NCBI GenBank assembly: GCA_964605155.1
Contig: CAZSAK010000013.1
Span: forward strand, 1 to 64,000
Length of the DNA stretch: 64,000 bases
Reading direction: 5' to 3'
Source of the DNA: CAZSAK01 sp964605155
GTDB lineage: Bacteria; Pseudomonadota; Gammaproteobacteria; SZUA-140
Part shown: piece by piece, positions 45,545-54,632 of the stretch
Layout: each line of letters begins with the position of its first letter
How positions within the stretch are numbered: position 1 is the first letter of the stretch
Notes under the pieces: generated by a model
The model's input: the letters and a program-made list of their open reading frames with translations, nothing else
The model's database searches: none
Told to the model about the DNA's origin: nothing
Translations under genes and position numbers: made by a program

Positions 45545-46612
45545 CTATCGTGTGTCTTGCCGGGTTGCAGAGATTCCAGTGAATAGTTGCATGGTTATGC
45601 AATGCAGGCTGCCGTGCTGGGTGATCAATGGCAAACAATTGATGCCGATGATATCCCTGCCGGGGAAGCACGCCCCCAGTCTTTCCAGCGCAATGGCGTC
45701 ATTGTCATCTTCATAGACGGGTACCAGCACCGCCCCATTGATGATCAGAAAATTGGCATAGCTTGCGGGGAGCTGCGTACCGTCGGCATCATATTTCGGC
45801 GCCGGTACGGGAAGCGGGACGAGATGATAGGGTTTGCCCTCCGCTGTCCTGAACGAATCCAGTTCGGCCTCCATCTGTCTGAGTTCGTCATAATGCCCCT
45901 GTTTCCTGTCATCACAGCTGGTATAGGCAATGGTTTCCCGGTCACAGAATCTGGCGAGGACATCCACATGGCTGTCGGTATCATCGCCCAGCAGCATGCC
46001 ATGATCAAGCCACAGGAGACGCTCAATCCCGAAAATTTCCATCAGAGATGATTCGATCCGCTCACGGCCGAGGTGAGGATTACGTGTAGGTGTCAACAGG
46101 CATCTGGAGGTGGTCAGCATGGAGGCGTCCCCGTCAAAGTCAATACTGCCGCCTTCAAGTACCAGATCGATGGTTTGCAGAGGGACTGATCCAAACCCGC
46201 CCAAGGCATGCAGGCGATCCGTTACCTGGTTATCAAGATCATTAGCGAACTTGCCGCCCCAGCCGTTGAACGTGAAATTCAGCAATGTGCATTTACCGTT
46301 CTTCAGGACCGTCAACGGGCCATAATCACGTGTCCAGGTATCGTTGGTGGGTATGGAGTAAATATGGATGCGTCGCATCTTCACGGCGCTGTGTTCAAGC
46401 AATTGTCTGATGTGATCACAATGGTCCTGATCCCGGGCGCAGATCACCACATCCTCATAGTGAGTGATGTGACGGCACAACTCTATATATACCCGTTCAG
46501 CCTCCGGGAGTATCGACGCCCAGTCACTATGACGATGCGGCCATGTCATTAATATCCCGTATTGCGGTGACCACTCAGCAGGGGTATGGCGTGCCGGATG
46601 CTTTTGGCTCAC
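45545..46612 (-). CDS. aguA: Agmatine deiminase
   Basis: AguA converts agmatine to N-carbamoylputrescine and ammonia. The 355-residue protein belongs to the peptidyl-arginine-deiminase fold: PAEWSPQYGILMTWPH at the start, DTWTRDYGPLTV, NFTFNGWGGKF, LEGGSIDFDG, and the catalytic cysteine late in GSLHCITMQ. Together with AguB it forms the two-step agmatine route to putrescine. No arginine decarboxylase gene lies in the window. Confidence 0.94.
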   Translation of the reverse strand: MSQKHPARHTPAEWSPQYGILMTWPHRHSDWASILPEAERVYIELCRHITHYEDVVICARDQDHCDHIRQLLEHSAVKMRRIHIYSIPTNDTWTRDYGPLTVLKNGKCTLLNFTFNGWGGKFANDLDNQVTDRLHALGGFGSVPLQTIDLVLEGGSIDFDGDASMLTTSRCLLTPTRNPHLGRERIESSLMEIFGIERLLWLDHGMLLGDDTDSHVDVLARFCDRETIAYTSCDDRKQGHYDELRQMEAELDSFRTAEGKPYHLVPLPVPAPKYDADGTQLPASYANFLIINGAVLVPVYEDDNDAIALERLGACFPGRDIIGINCLPLITQHGSLHCITMQLFTGISATRQDTR

Positions 46613-46633
46613 AGATGCTCAAGCACCGTGTAA

Positions 46634-46915
46634 TTACTCATGGGCCACGGTGTGGATGACATACTGACGTTCGAAATAGACCGTATAGCGGTCATAGATC
46701 CAGCGGCTGATGGGAGGGTCGCCGATAGCGGGCAGTTTTTGATTTGGATGACCGAACTGTTCTTCGACCTGCTGCATGGTCATGCCTTTCACAGGGATGG
46801 AGAAGGATTTGTCGGAAATATCGCCTGTCCGGGGCATGTTCAAGATCTCCGCATGGCCGGTCACGCCCGCAATCAAACATGCAATGATGACAAGGGTCTT
46901 GAGTGGTCTGTACAT
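46634..46915 (-). CDS. Small periplasmic protein, function unknown
   Basis: A 93-residue protein with a signal peptide (MYRPLKTLVIIACLIAGVTGHA, cut before EILN). The mature part has SFSIPVKGMTMQQVEEQFG, PAIGDPPISRWIYD and YTVYFERQYVIHTVAH. The M-x-x-VEEQFG-P pattern followed by a beta hairpin resembles the BamE/OmlA-like fold, but no lipobox cysteine is present. I do not recognise a named family. It lies 21 bases upstream of aguA on the same strand and may share its transcript. Confidence 0.7.
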   Translation of the reverse strand: MYRPLKTLVIIACLIAGVTGHAEILNMPRTGDISDKSFSIPVKGMTMQQVEEQFGHPNQKLPAIGDPPISRWIYDRYTVYFERQYVIHTVAHE

Positions 46916-46980
46916 CGATTACTCCCGTCTCGTCAGCAGCAACAAATATTACCTTGCTATCGTAGCGATTAACTGCGGTT

Positions 46981-47014
46981 AAAAAAAGTCTTTTCCGGGC
47001 TTATAAATCCGGAA
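46981..47014 (-). terminator. Rho-independent terminator after the GGDEF gene
   Basis: On the minus strand TTCCGG-(10 bases)-CCGGAA (47014 to 46993) is followed by AAGACTTTTTTT down to 46981. The six-pair GC-rich stem and the run of seven T fit an intrinsic terminator just after the GGDEF stop codon at 47020. Confidence 0.55.
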
Positions 47015-47019
47015 CGGGA

Positions 47020-47955
47020 TCAAGAACCTTGTTCCGAAAATCTGACGCAATTACGACCATCGGATTTGGCGCGATAGAGAGCCATATCCGCCTTCTGGAA
47101 AAGGGTTTCACTGTTATCACGCATGGCGTAACAGGCGACGCCGAGACTGGCCGTTAAGGGGAGGGTGAATTCACCGTAATTGCATTCGAGTGATTCTATG
47201 GTATGACGGATACGTTCGGCCAGCATCAGTGCGCCTTTTTTACCGGTGTTGCTCAGCAAGACCAGGAATTCCTCTCCGCCAAAGCGAAACAGCATATCCG
47301 AGCTTCTGATACAATCGCTGACAGCTGAGGCTACCGCCTTGATAGCACAATCCCCCGCGGCATGGCCAAAGCCGTCGTTGATCTTTTTCAGAAAATCGAT
47401 ATCCAGTGCAATGAGTGATAACGAAGATCCATGCCGGCGTGACAGCTCGATTTCGCGGATCATGGAAGTATTCATTGCATTACGGTTATTGACGCCGGTC
47501 AGGGGATCCTTGAGTGCGGCGATCAGTGCATTTTTATACATGATGGCATTACGCAACGGATAGACGAGACTGCATAACAGGTATTCGAGCATGACCGTCT
47601 CATTAGAAGTGAATTTCTTGTTGCGCGTAATCGTCAGTTGTCCGAGCGTTTGTTCGGCGGTAACCAGTTGATAGGTACAGGAATGTCGTGCTGCGCCGCC
47701 AAACCTGATATTGATGTTTTGCGCCTCATTTCTGAAGGCGATGCTTTTGTGTGGTACCAGGGAGTTGATCTCGGTCGAAAATGTATTGATCAGATGATTG
47801 AGATCAAGCGTCATCTGCAGGGTACTGACAAGTTGCAGAGCCTTGTTAAGGCCGTCCTTGCCTGCTTCCGCCGCGATGAAATCGGACATCGAGGCAAGGT
47901 CGCCTTGTCTTAAAATCTGGTCACTGCCAAGATGTTGTCCATGTGTCTGTAACAT
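47020..47955 (-). CDS. Diguanylate cyclase, GAF-like plus GGDEF domain
   Basis: GGDEF proteins make c-di-GMP from two GTP. The C-terminal domain (about residues 150-305) has DPLTGVNNRNAM, the metal Asp in ALDIDFLKKINDGFGHAAGD, the active site GGEEF, and an inhibitory I-site RSSD exactly five residues before it, so product inhibition is expected. Residues about 25-140 look like a GAF-type sensor without a recognised ligand. I start at ATG 47955, with AGGA just upstream, giving 311 residues; the frame is open 33 codons further. It is divergent from the ATPase gene at 48433. Confidence 0.88.
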   Translation of the reverse strand: MLQTHGQHLGSDQILRQGDLASMSDFIAAEAGKDGLNKALQLVSTLQMTLDLNHLINTFSTEINSLVPHKSIAFRNEAQNINIRFGGAARHSCTYQLVTAEQTLGQLTITRNKKFTSNETVMLEYLLCSLVYPLRNAIMYKNALIAALKDPLTGVNNRNAMNTSMIREIELSRRHGSSLSLIALDIDFLKKINDGFGHAAGDCAIKAVASAVSDCIRSSDMLFRFGGEEFLVLLSNTGKKGALMLAERIRHTIESLECNYGEFTLPLTASLGVACYAMRDNSETLFQKADMALYRAKSDGRNCVRFSEQGS

Positions 47956-48432
47956 AACAGTCCTGTTTTGCAATGTATCTGGGCAAATAATTGCATCATT
48001 TATGCCAAAAGATACCGCTTTGCCATTTAACTGTCTGATATGACAGCCGATCATTGCGCTACGAAACCCCGATGGCTATTCGTGAAAGTCTATATGCTAT
48101 TGATTATAAATATATAATAAGGGAAGTGTGGAGATGGCAGTCAACCACGACCGCATTCAGGATGTGTGGATGGATTTCAGAAGTCTGTTCCCGGTTCCAG
48201 TGGCGGTGAAATGCAGACGATTGCCGGGCAATAGGGTATCTAGCTTCAACCGGTTGGATAGTTATCTACATCGTCAATTGATTGGCGTGGCGATGGGGTA
48301 TTTCATTTAAGAATAGATCAATATACACTTCCGGTGTTTCCTCCCCCGCTGTATTTCCTCCCTTAGCAAGTTTCTCATTCGTCGCAAATCTATTAACCGG
48401 ATTGCCTGGCGATCCATGACAGGTGACTTTTT
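47956..48432. other. Intergenic region between GGDEF and ATPase genes
   Basis: This 477-base region is largely non-coding. It has an AT-rich block with a TATAAT match (48113-48118) but no partner -35, and a 9-base direct repeat TTTCCTCCC (48337-48345 and 48354-48362). A possible small frame lies at 48134-48310, listed separately. The ATPase ribosome binding site AGGTGA precedes 48433. Both flanking genes should have promoters here, but none could be fixed. Confidence 0.6.
48134..48310 (+). CDS. Possible small protein of 58 residues, unrecognised
   Basis: An ATG at 48134 preceded by AAGGGA opens a 58-codon frame (MAVNHDRIQDVW..., ending VAMGYFI). The TATAAT at 48113-48118 lies too close upstream to be its -10 with a normal leader. 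No family is recognised, there is no membrane helix or motif, and the arginine content and lack of periodicity allow that it is chance. It may also be a remnant. Confidence 0.2.
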   Translation: MAVNHDRIQDVWMDFRSLFPVPVAVKCRRLPGNRVSSFNRLDSYLHRQLIGVAMGYFI

Positions 48433-50226
48433 ATGACCTTATCTTCTAGCGGAGAAGTGCATGACCATTCGCGCCAACAGATGCGTGAGATAAAACAATA
48501 CGTCATCAAGAATGATGTCGACCTGATCAAGACTCTTTACAAAAAAAAGGATTTGCCCGATGTGTACCTGGGTGAGATCCTGCTAAGGGCCAATGTCATC
48601 AATCGGCAGCAGCTTGATGATGCCTTGCAGAGACAACGGCGACGGCAAGGCAAACATCTCGGCCGTATCCTGATCGATCTGGGGATCGTGACCATGGAGC
48701 AGGTCAATTTTGCACTCGCCAGAAAGTTCGGGATCCCTTATGTCAAGCTGGAGGATTACCGGATCAGTCCGCATATCCTTGACAGGATACCTGTCGAACT
48801 CGAACTGCAGTACAACATCATGCCGTTGGGGGAGATCGACGATATCCTGATCGTCGCCATGGAAAATCCACTGGATATGAGTATTATCAGCGCGTTGCGT
48901 TTCAACACCAATCTGAAGATTGAACCGGTGATGGCATCTGCACGCGATATCACCCTGATTCTGAGCAAGCATTACAGCAAGTTTGATGAGGACCGGGCAC
49001 TGGAGGATTCCGGTTTCGAAGCTGTGAACAATCGCGTCGATCACCAGGATGCGGCCGGCATGATGGAGGTTGAGGCAAAGAAAAAACCGATCGTACGTCT
49101 GGTAAATTCCATCATCCTGCAAGGTATTATGCGCGGCGCATCGGATATCAATATTCGCCCCGAGGCGGACCGGATCAGTGTCTATTACCGTGTAGACGGC
49201 AAACTGCAGTTTTCCCGTAACCTGCACAGGTCCCTGCTGGCATCGCTGGTGAGTCGTATCAAGATCATCGGTCAGATGGATATTTCGGAACGCCGTTTGC
49301 CGCAGGATGGACATGCCCGGCTGGAGCGTGGTAGCAAGACAATCGATCTGCGCATGTCAGTGATCCCGACGGTCAATGGTGAAAGTGTCGCCATTCGCAT
49401 CCTGGACAAGGATGTCGGTTTGAAATCGTTCACTGAACTGGGCCTGAGACAAAGAGAACAGCATCGGGTCAGGCATATGTTATCCAGATCTCACGGGCTG
49501 TTGCTCGTAACAGGGCCGACTGGTTCAGGTAAGACCACCACCCTGTATGCCTTACTCGATGAGATCAAGAAGGATAATCCTCATATACTCACCGTCGAGG
49601 ATCCGGTTGAATACGACATGGCGGGTGTCGAGCAGGTGCAGTTGTTACCTTCGAAGGGATTTACCTTTGCCGGCACCTTGAGACATTTTTTACGGCATGA
49701 CCCCGATGTCATCATGGTGGGTGAGATCCGTGATCACGAGACGGCGGCGATTGCCAACAAGGCGGCAATGACTGGACACCTCGTGTTGAGTACTCTGCAT
49801 ACCAACGATGCATCGTCAACCATTACCCGGTTACTGGACATGGGAATAGAGCCCTATCTGCTGGGTGCGACACTTCTGGGTGTGATTGCGCAACGTTTGA
49901 TTCGCCTGAATTGCCCGCATTGCCTGCAACAGGATCATATCGAGGACCGGATTCGCAGGCGTTTCCAGCTTGCGGAATCGGATGTCCTTTACCGCGGCAG
50001 GGGTTGCCCGTCCTGTAACAAGACCGGTTATCGCGGACGTACCATGATCAGCGAGGTTTTGGCAATAAGCCCTGAAATACGTGAACTCATCAATGCCGGC
50101 TCATCGGCGCGCAAGATTGCCCACATGGCACTGCAACAGGGAATGACGCGCCTGATCGACAACGCGCTGCATCATGCAAGGCAGGGCAGGACCTCGCTGA
50201 ATGAGGTGATGTCGGTCAGGTTGTAA
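48433..50226 (+). CDS. GspE/PilB-type secretion ATPase with MshEN-like N-terminus
   Basis: Type II/IV secretion ATPases of this family power pilus or pseudopilus assembly. Residues about 43-150 carry two MshEN-like segments, YLGEILLRANVINRQQLDDA and HLGRILIDLGIVTMEQVNFA, a module known to bind c-di-GMP. The ATPase has Walker A GPTGSGKTTT (Lys367), the DPDVIMVGEIRD Walker B region, the TGHLVLSTLHTNDA histidine box and a four-Cys zinc motif (CPHC and CPSC, about 495-526). It has 597 residues. No pilin, platform or secretin genes lie nearby, so it is an orphan; the divergent neighbour makes c-di-GMP. Confidence 0.88.
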   Translation: MTLSSSGEVHDHSRQQMREIKQYVIKNDVDLIKTLYKKKDLPDVYLGEILLRANVINRQQLDDALQRQRRRQGKHLGRILIDLGIVTMEQVNFALARKFGIPYVKLEDYRISPHILDRIPVELELQYNIMPLGEIDDILIVAMENPLDMSIISALRFNTNLKIEPVMASARDITLILSKHYSKFDEDRALEDSGFEAVNNRVDHQDAAGMMEVEAKKKPIVRLVNSIILQGIMRGASDINIRPEADRISVYYRVDGKLQFSRNLHRSLLASLVSRIKIIGQMDISERRLPQDGHARLERGSKTIDLRMSVIPTVNGESVAIRILDKDVGLKSFTELGLRQREQHRVRHMLSRSHGLLLVTGPTGSGKTTTLYALLDEIKKDNPHILTVEDPVEYDMAGVEQVQLLPSKGFTFAGTLRHFLRHDPDVIMVGEIRDHETAAIANKAAMTGHLVLSTLHTNDASSTITRLLDMGIEPYLLGATLLGVIAQRLIRLNCPHCLQQDHIEDRIRRRFQLAESDVLYRGRGCPSCNKTGYRGRTMISEVLAISPEIRELINAGSSARKIAHMALQQGMTRLIDNALHHARQGRTSLNEVMSVRL

Positions 50227-50231
50227 TGACA

Positions 50232-51560
50232 TCAAGCTCGGAGGTGCAATGCATCACTTGCATCGATGATATGTCGGGCAGCACGGATCCCGCTGCGTAC
50301 CGCGCCCTCCAGGGTCGCGGGGTAGTCCGTTGCGGTAAAATCTCCCGCAAGCAGACATCCTCTGACGGGTGTAACTGTGGACGGACGGATCAAATTGATA
50401 CCTGTGCGGCATAAAAAGGTGGCCCTTCTCTCCCTGACGACATACGTCTCTGTCGGTGCGGGCCAGTCGGGAAACAGCGTGGATATTTCAGCGACGATCA
50501 ATGCGCAGAGTGCAGCGTTATCCATCTGCATATGAGGACCGATACTGCTGATAACCACTGCCATGAGACCGGCCTGACCGCAATAGCCGCGATCGAACAT
50601 CCATTGTCCCGTTGTGCTGATCAAACCGATCATCGGTAGCGTCAGCCGTATCGTGGCTGGATAGCGTAGGTAGACCGTACAGATGGGCGCATGGTCGAAT
50701 CGTGCAAGTTTTGCAACGATATCTCCCATCAGAGGATGCGGTTGCAGCAGTTCCTCGCAAGCTGAGGGGGGGACAGCCAGGATGACATGCGCAGCATGCA
50801 GTTGCGCACCGTTTGTCAGTTCGACACCTGTAATGCCCGCGTTTTCTATCTGCAGATGCCTGACACGGTGCCGGAGTAATACTGTTCCCCCATGACCGGT
50901 GACATAGCGTTGTGCCGGAGCAGGAAGGATATTGCCGAGATTCGTACGTGCAAAGAGCAGATCCGAGTGGCTGCGTTTGCCGCAGAAGGCATCGTGCAGG
51001 GTGCTGATGAAAACCTCGGCTGAGGCCAGGTTGACTGGGGTGTTGAGCACCGCCAGGCACAAGGGTTGCCAGAGGGTCTCGATGATGTGTTTACCTTGCC
51101 CTGATCGCTGCAGCATGTCGAGGACCGTCGGATCAGGATCGAATAGATGATCGGAAGCAAGCAGCGATCGACACATACTCAGTGCATGCCATCTGTCACG
51201 CTTATTGATACCCTGCACCGTCGCCAGTCCGGCCAGCAGATGCAGCGGGGCGGGTAGACGGGGTAATGCCAGTCGGGTGACAGGATGTCCGGCTTGATGC
51301 ATCTCGAGCGTCAGTGGCCGGCGTTCGAATACGCTGTCTTCGCGTACACCCATCACCTGCAACAGGCGCAGGGTTTCGTGATATGCACCCAGCATCAAAT
51401 GCTGCCCGTTATCGATATCGGTGTCCCTGTAATGGATCGTGCGGGCACGACCGCCGAGTTGTCCGGCTGCATCCAGCAACGTAACGGGAATGTGATGGTG
51501 GGACAGTTCGATCGCGGCTGCCAGGCCGGCCCAGCCACCACCTACGATAATGGTCGACAC
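50232..51560 (-). CDS. hpnE: Hydroxysqualene dehydroxylase HpnE
   Basis: HpnE reduces hydroxysqualene to squalene, the last of the HpnD-HpnC-HpnE steps. It is an FAD amine-oxidase-fold protein: dinucleotide motif TIIVGGGWAGLAAAIELS at the N-terminus, LGGRARTIHYRDTDIDNGQHLMLG, and the late GCLLAGDFTATDYPATLEGAVRSG. I start at GTG 51560, with AGGTAG upstream, so the FAD motif is at the very N-terminus and the protein is 442 residues. The frame is open further, but that would run into hpnD. It begins 7 bases after the hpnD stop and is convergent with the ATPase gene 5 bases away. Confidence 0.92.
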   Translation of the reverse strand: MSTIIVGGGWAGLAAAIELSHHHIPVTLLDAAGQLGGRARTIHYRDTDIDNGQHLMLGAYHETLRLLQVMGVREDSVFERRPLTLEMHQAGHPVTRLALPRLPAPLHLLAGLATVQGINKRDRWHALSMCRSLLASDHLFDPDPTVLDMLQRSGQGKHIIETLWQPLCLAVLNTPVNLASAEVFISTLHDAFCGKRSHSDLLFARTNLGNILPAPAQRYVTGHGGTVLLRHRVRHLQIENAGITGVELTNGAQLHAAHVILAVPPSACEELLQPHPLMGDIVAKLARFDHAPICTVYLRYPATIRLTLPMIGLISTTGQWMFDRGYCGQAGLMAVVISSIGPHMQMDNAALCALIVAEISTLFPDWPAPTETYVVRERRATFLCRTGINLIRPSTVTPVRGCLLAGDFTATDYPATLEGAVRSGIRAARHIIDASDALHLRA

Positions 51561-51567
51561 GCGATCA

Positions 51568-52437
51568 CTACCTGTGTGCCAGTTGATAACGTTTATAACG
51601 GGCCTTTTCCTGACGTACGGTCTTCCAGGCAAGCCACAACTTGCGTAGAGGCGTCAGCGCATAACGTTTTTCAAGTACCTTGTAATCATCGACGATGATG
51701 TGATTGAGAGTTGCCCGGTAGATAGCTGCCATCACGAGCCCGCTGCGTTGCATATATCGGTCGACATCCGGTAACAGATCAAAGGCCTGCTGATAATAAT
51801 AGGCGATGCGTCTGGCCTGATGCTCGAACAGGCGGCGCATTGTATCGGTTGTGTGATTTGCATTCAGATCGTTGACCGCCACGCCGTATTGCTCCAGTTC
51901 ATCCAGTGGAATGTAAACACGACCACGCTGGCTATCCTCACGCACATCCCTGAGGATATTGGTAAGCTGAAAGGCTGTTCCCAGGTGGTGTGCGTACTTG
52001 AGGGTGCGACGATCCTGATAGCCGAATATCTCGGCCGACATGATCCCCACCATGCTGGCGACACGATGGCAGTACAGGGTGAGCTCCTTGAAACTCGGGT
52101 AGGATTGATAATCCAGGTCCATTTCCATGCCGTCGATGATCTCGATAAAATGTTCGCGGGGAAGGTTGTAGGTCTGTACCGGTGTGGACAGCGCCTTGCC
52201 GACCGGATGTTGCGGTGTGCCGCTGAATACACGCGCGATTTCCTCATGCCACCATTTGAGTTTCACCCGTGCGACCTCGGTTTCGCTGGCTTCATCGACG
52301 ATATCGTCCACCTCCCTGCAAAAGGCGTATAGCGCGGTGATGGCCTGGCGTTTCTCTGGTGGGAGGAACAGGAAACTGTAGTAAAAACTTGAACCGCTCC
52401 TTGCCGCCTTGTCCTCGCAATATTGCTCCGGGGTCAT
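51568..52437 (-). CDS. hpnD: Presqualene diphosphate synthase HpnD
   Basis: HpnD condenses two farnesyl diphosphates to presqualene diphosphate. The start at ATG 52437 (MTPEQYCEDKAARSGSSFYY) overlaps the hpnC stop by four bases and gives 289 residues. Both aspartate-rich motifs of squalene/phytoene synthases are seen: CREVDDIVDE and QLTNILRDVREDSQRGRVY. The frame is open upstream inside hpnC. The order hpnC-hpnD-hpnE is the one found in hopanoid-making bacteria. Confidence 0.93.
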   Translation of the reverse strand: MTPEQYCEDKAARSGSSFYYSFLFLPPEKRQAITALYAFCREVDDIVDEASETEVARVKLKWWHEEIARVFSGTPQHPVGKALSTPVQTYNLPREHFIEIIDGMEMDLDYQSYPSFKELTLYCHRVASMVGIMSAEIFGYQDRRTLKYAHHLGTAFQLTNILRDVREDSQRGRVYIPLDELEQYGVAVNDLNANHTTDTMRRLFEHQARRIAYYYQQAFDLLPDVDRYMQRSGLVMAAIYRATLNHIIVDDYKVLEKRYALTPLRKLWLAWKTVRQEKARYKRYQLAHR

Positions 52438-53330
52438 GACGGATGTATCAGCCTGGTGAGTGAAAAAGGTTGCGGGTGTTTTTGCAGGCCCATCCATGTA
52501 ATCCAGCACCAGTCGCCCTTCGTCAGTCTCGGCCTGGAGAAGACGTCATCGCGCCGCAGATGTATATGTTCCAGGATTCGCAGACCGCCATAGATCATCA
52601 TACGCAGTTCAAAACCGCTCCTTCCTGACAGCTCCCAACCGAGCGGGAGACCCTGATTCATGAGATCCAGGATGCGTGTCACCTGTCTGTCGACCAGTGC
52701 GAGCATCGCGGAGTCCGTACACCGCTGCCTGATATGATCTTCGTTGACGCCATATTGTTGCATTTCATCCTGTGGCAGATAGACACGTCCCCGTTCGACA
52801 TAATCCTGTTCGATGTCCTGGAGAAAATTGATGAGCTGCAAGGACGTGCAGATCGCATCCGAACGGGTAAGGTTATCCGGCGTCGCCCTGTCATGCAGAT
52901 GCAGGATCAGCCTGCCGACCGGGTTTGCAGAGAAACTGCAGTAGCGCAGGACATCACTGAAATCCCGATAACGGTTTTTGGTGACATCCATACGAAAGGC
53001 TGTCAACAGGTCGTAAAACGGTGCCAAGGGGAGCCGGGAACGTTGAATCGTATCTTCAAGAGCAATGAAAACAGGTTGCCGCTGTTGTTCACCCTTGTTA
53101 ATGCTATCCAGTGCAATCACGCATTCATCGAGACCGGCAAGACGCGCGTCGACACCTTCATTACCTTCGTCTGCAATATCATCAGCCATCCTCGCAAAGG
53201 CATAGATCACACTGACAGGTCGGCGCAGACGTGCCGGAATAAACCATGAGGCAAGCGGAAAGTTTTCATAATGCGAGCGTGCAATACGCATGCAATGTTT
53301 ATAGGCAGTTTCGATTGCCGGATCCTTCAT
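52434..53330 (-). CDS. hpnC: Hydroxysqualene synthase HpnC
   Basis: HpnC converts presqualene diphosphate to hydroxysqualene. It is a squalene/phytoene synthase-fold protein of 298 residues, with aspartate-rich motifs ARMADDIADEGNEG (about 47-60) and QLINFLQDIEQDYVERGRVY. It differs from HpnD in the flanking residues, which is why two paralogues sit side by side. The stop overlaps the hpnD start by four bases. rmuC lies 27 bases upstream on the same strand. No squalene-hopene cyclase gene is in the window. Confidence 0.92.
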   Translation of the reverse strand: MKDPAIETAYKHCMRIARSHYENFPLASWFIPARLRRPVSVIYAFARMADDIADEGNEGVDARLAGLDECVIALDSINKGEQQRQPVFIALEDTIQRSRLPLAPFYDLLTAFRMDVTKNRYRDFSDVLRYCSFSANPVGRLILHLHDRATPDNLTRSDAICTSLQLINFLQDIEQDYVERGRVYLPQDEMQQYGVNEDHIRQRCTDSAMLALVDRQVTRILDLMNQGLPLGWELSGRSGFELRMMIYGGLRILEHIHLRRDDVFSRPRLTKGDWCWITWMGLQKHPQPFSLTRLIHPS

Positions 53331-53357
53331 ACCGTAAAAACCCTGTATAACTTGATG

Positions 53358-54626
53358 TCACCCCTTCGATTCCTCTTGTTCAAGTGATCGTGCAATATTT
53401 TCGACAGGATCGAGGGGCTGATTCGATTTTGGCTCACTGATGCCGAGTTCGGAGAATTTTTTCGCACCCGGTAATACCTGGCGCTGGAAGGAACCGACGG
53501 CACTGTTGTAATTCTCGACGCTGCTGTTGATGTTCTTGCCAAGACGTGCCAGATGACCGGTAAAGGTGCCCAGGCGCTTGTAAAGATCCTCTCCAAGTTC
53601 ACGGATCTTTTCGGCGTTTTCAGTAACGATCTGCTGGTTCCAGCCATAGGCCACCGCGCGCAGCAACGCCACCAGACTGGTCGGGGTGGCAAGGATCACT
53701 TTCTGGCGTAATGCGTCCTCGAGCAGATGTGGGTCCTTGTCGAGTGCTGCACTGAGAAAATGATCCCCAGGTATAAACAGCACAACGAAATCCGGGCTGC
53801 TTTTGAACTGGTCCCAATAGGCCTTGCTGGCGAGTTCACGGATACGTTCGCGTACCTTGCGTGCATGAAACACAAGTTGCTGGTCACGCGTCTTGTCATC
53901 AGATGCCTCGATGGCATTGAGATAGGCATCCAGAGGCGTTTTAACATCCACGACGATCTCTCTTCCACCGGGCATGCGTACGATCATGTCGGGTCGGATA
54001 TTGCCTGTGTCGGTGGCGGTGTGCTGTTGTTCGTAAAAGTCACAATGCTGAACCATCCCCGCCAGTTCCACCAGCCGTTTGAGCGTCATTTCACCCCATT
54101 GGCCGCGCACCTCGGGGCGACGCAAGGCCTGCGCCAGATTACGCGTCTCACCGTGCAGTTGCTGTTGGGTCTGTGCCATGGTCTCAAGGTGTTTGGTGAT
54201 GGAGCCGTAGGCCTCCTTGCGGTCATGCTCGATCTCGCGGATCTGTTTCTCGGTCTTTTCCAGTACGTCCCTGATCGGCTTGATCAGATGTTCGATGGCC
54301 TGTTCCTTTTTTGACAGCTCGCTCCGGGCCTGGATGTTGAACTGTTTGAGATTTTCCTGGGCCAGTTTGAGAAACGCCTCGTTATTGTTTTTAAGTGCCT
54401 CACCCGAGAGTGCGGCGAAGACTGCACTGAACTGTTCGCGGGCCTTGTCAAAGGTGTCCAGTTTGTCTTGTGCGGCGTTGCGTTCCATCTCCAGGGATGT
54501 TTCCAGCATGGCATTCCTTTCCCTGAGTTGAATGATCTTTTTCTGAGCCAGGAGATAGGTGATCGTTCCGCCCAGAAGGGCAGCAATGATACAACTGAAA
54601 ATAACAGTGACAAGATTGAATTCCAT
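53358..54626 (-). CDS. rmuC: DNA recombination protein RmuC
   Basis: RmuC limits genome rearrangements at inverted repeats and is related to restriction-like nucleases. The 422 residues have an N-terminal membrane helix (about 6-26), a long charged coiled coil (about 30-180), and the RmuC domain with LRRPEVRGQWGEMTLKRLVELAGM, the IVRMPGGREIVVDVKTPLDAY catalytic-like strand and LFIPGDHFLSAAL. It is six bases after the HAD phosphatase and 27 bases before hpnC. No functional link to squalene synthesis is known. Confidence 0.95.
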   Translation of the reverse strand: MEFNLVTVIFSCIIAALLGGTITYLLAQKKIIQLRERNAMLETSLEMERNAAQDKLDTFDKAREQFSAVFAALSGEALKNNNEAFLKLAQENLKQFNIQARSELSKKEQAIEHLIKPIRDVLEKTEKQIREIEHDRKEAYGSITKHLETMAQTQQQLHGETRNLAQALRRPEVRGQWGEMTLKRLVELAGMVQHCDFYEQQHTATDTGNIRPDMIVRMPGGREIVVDVKTPLDAYLNAIEASDDKTRDQQLVFHARKVRERIRELASKAYWDQFKSSPDFVVLFIPGDHFLSAALDKDPHLLEDALRQKVILATPTSLVALLRAVAYGWNQQIVTENAEKIRELGEDLYKRLGTFTGHLARLGKNINSSVENYNSAVGSFQRQVLPGAKKFSELGISEPKSNQPLDPVENIARSLEQEESKG

Positions 54627-54632
54627 GGATCG

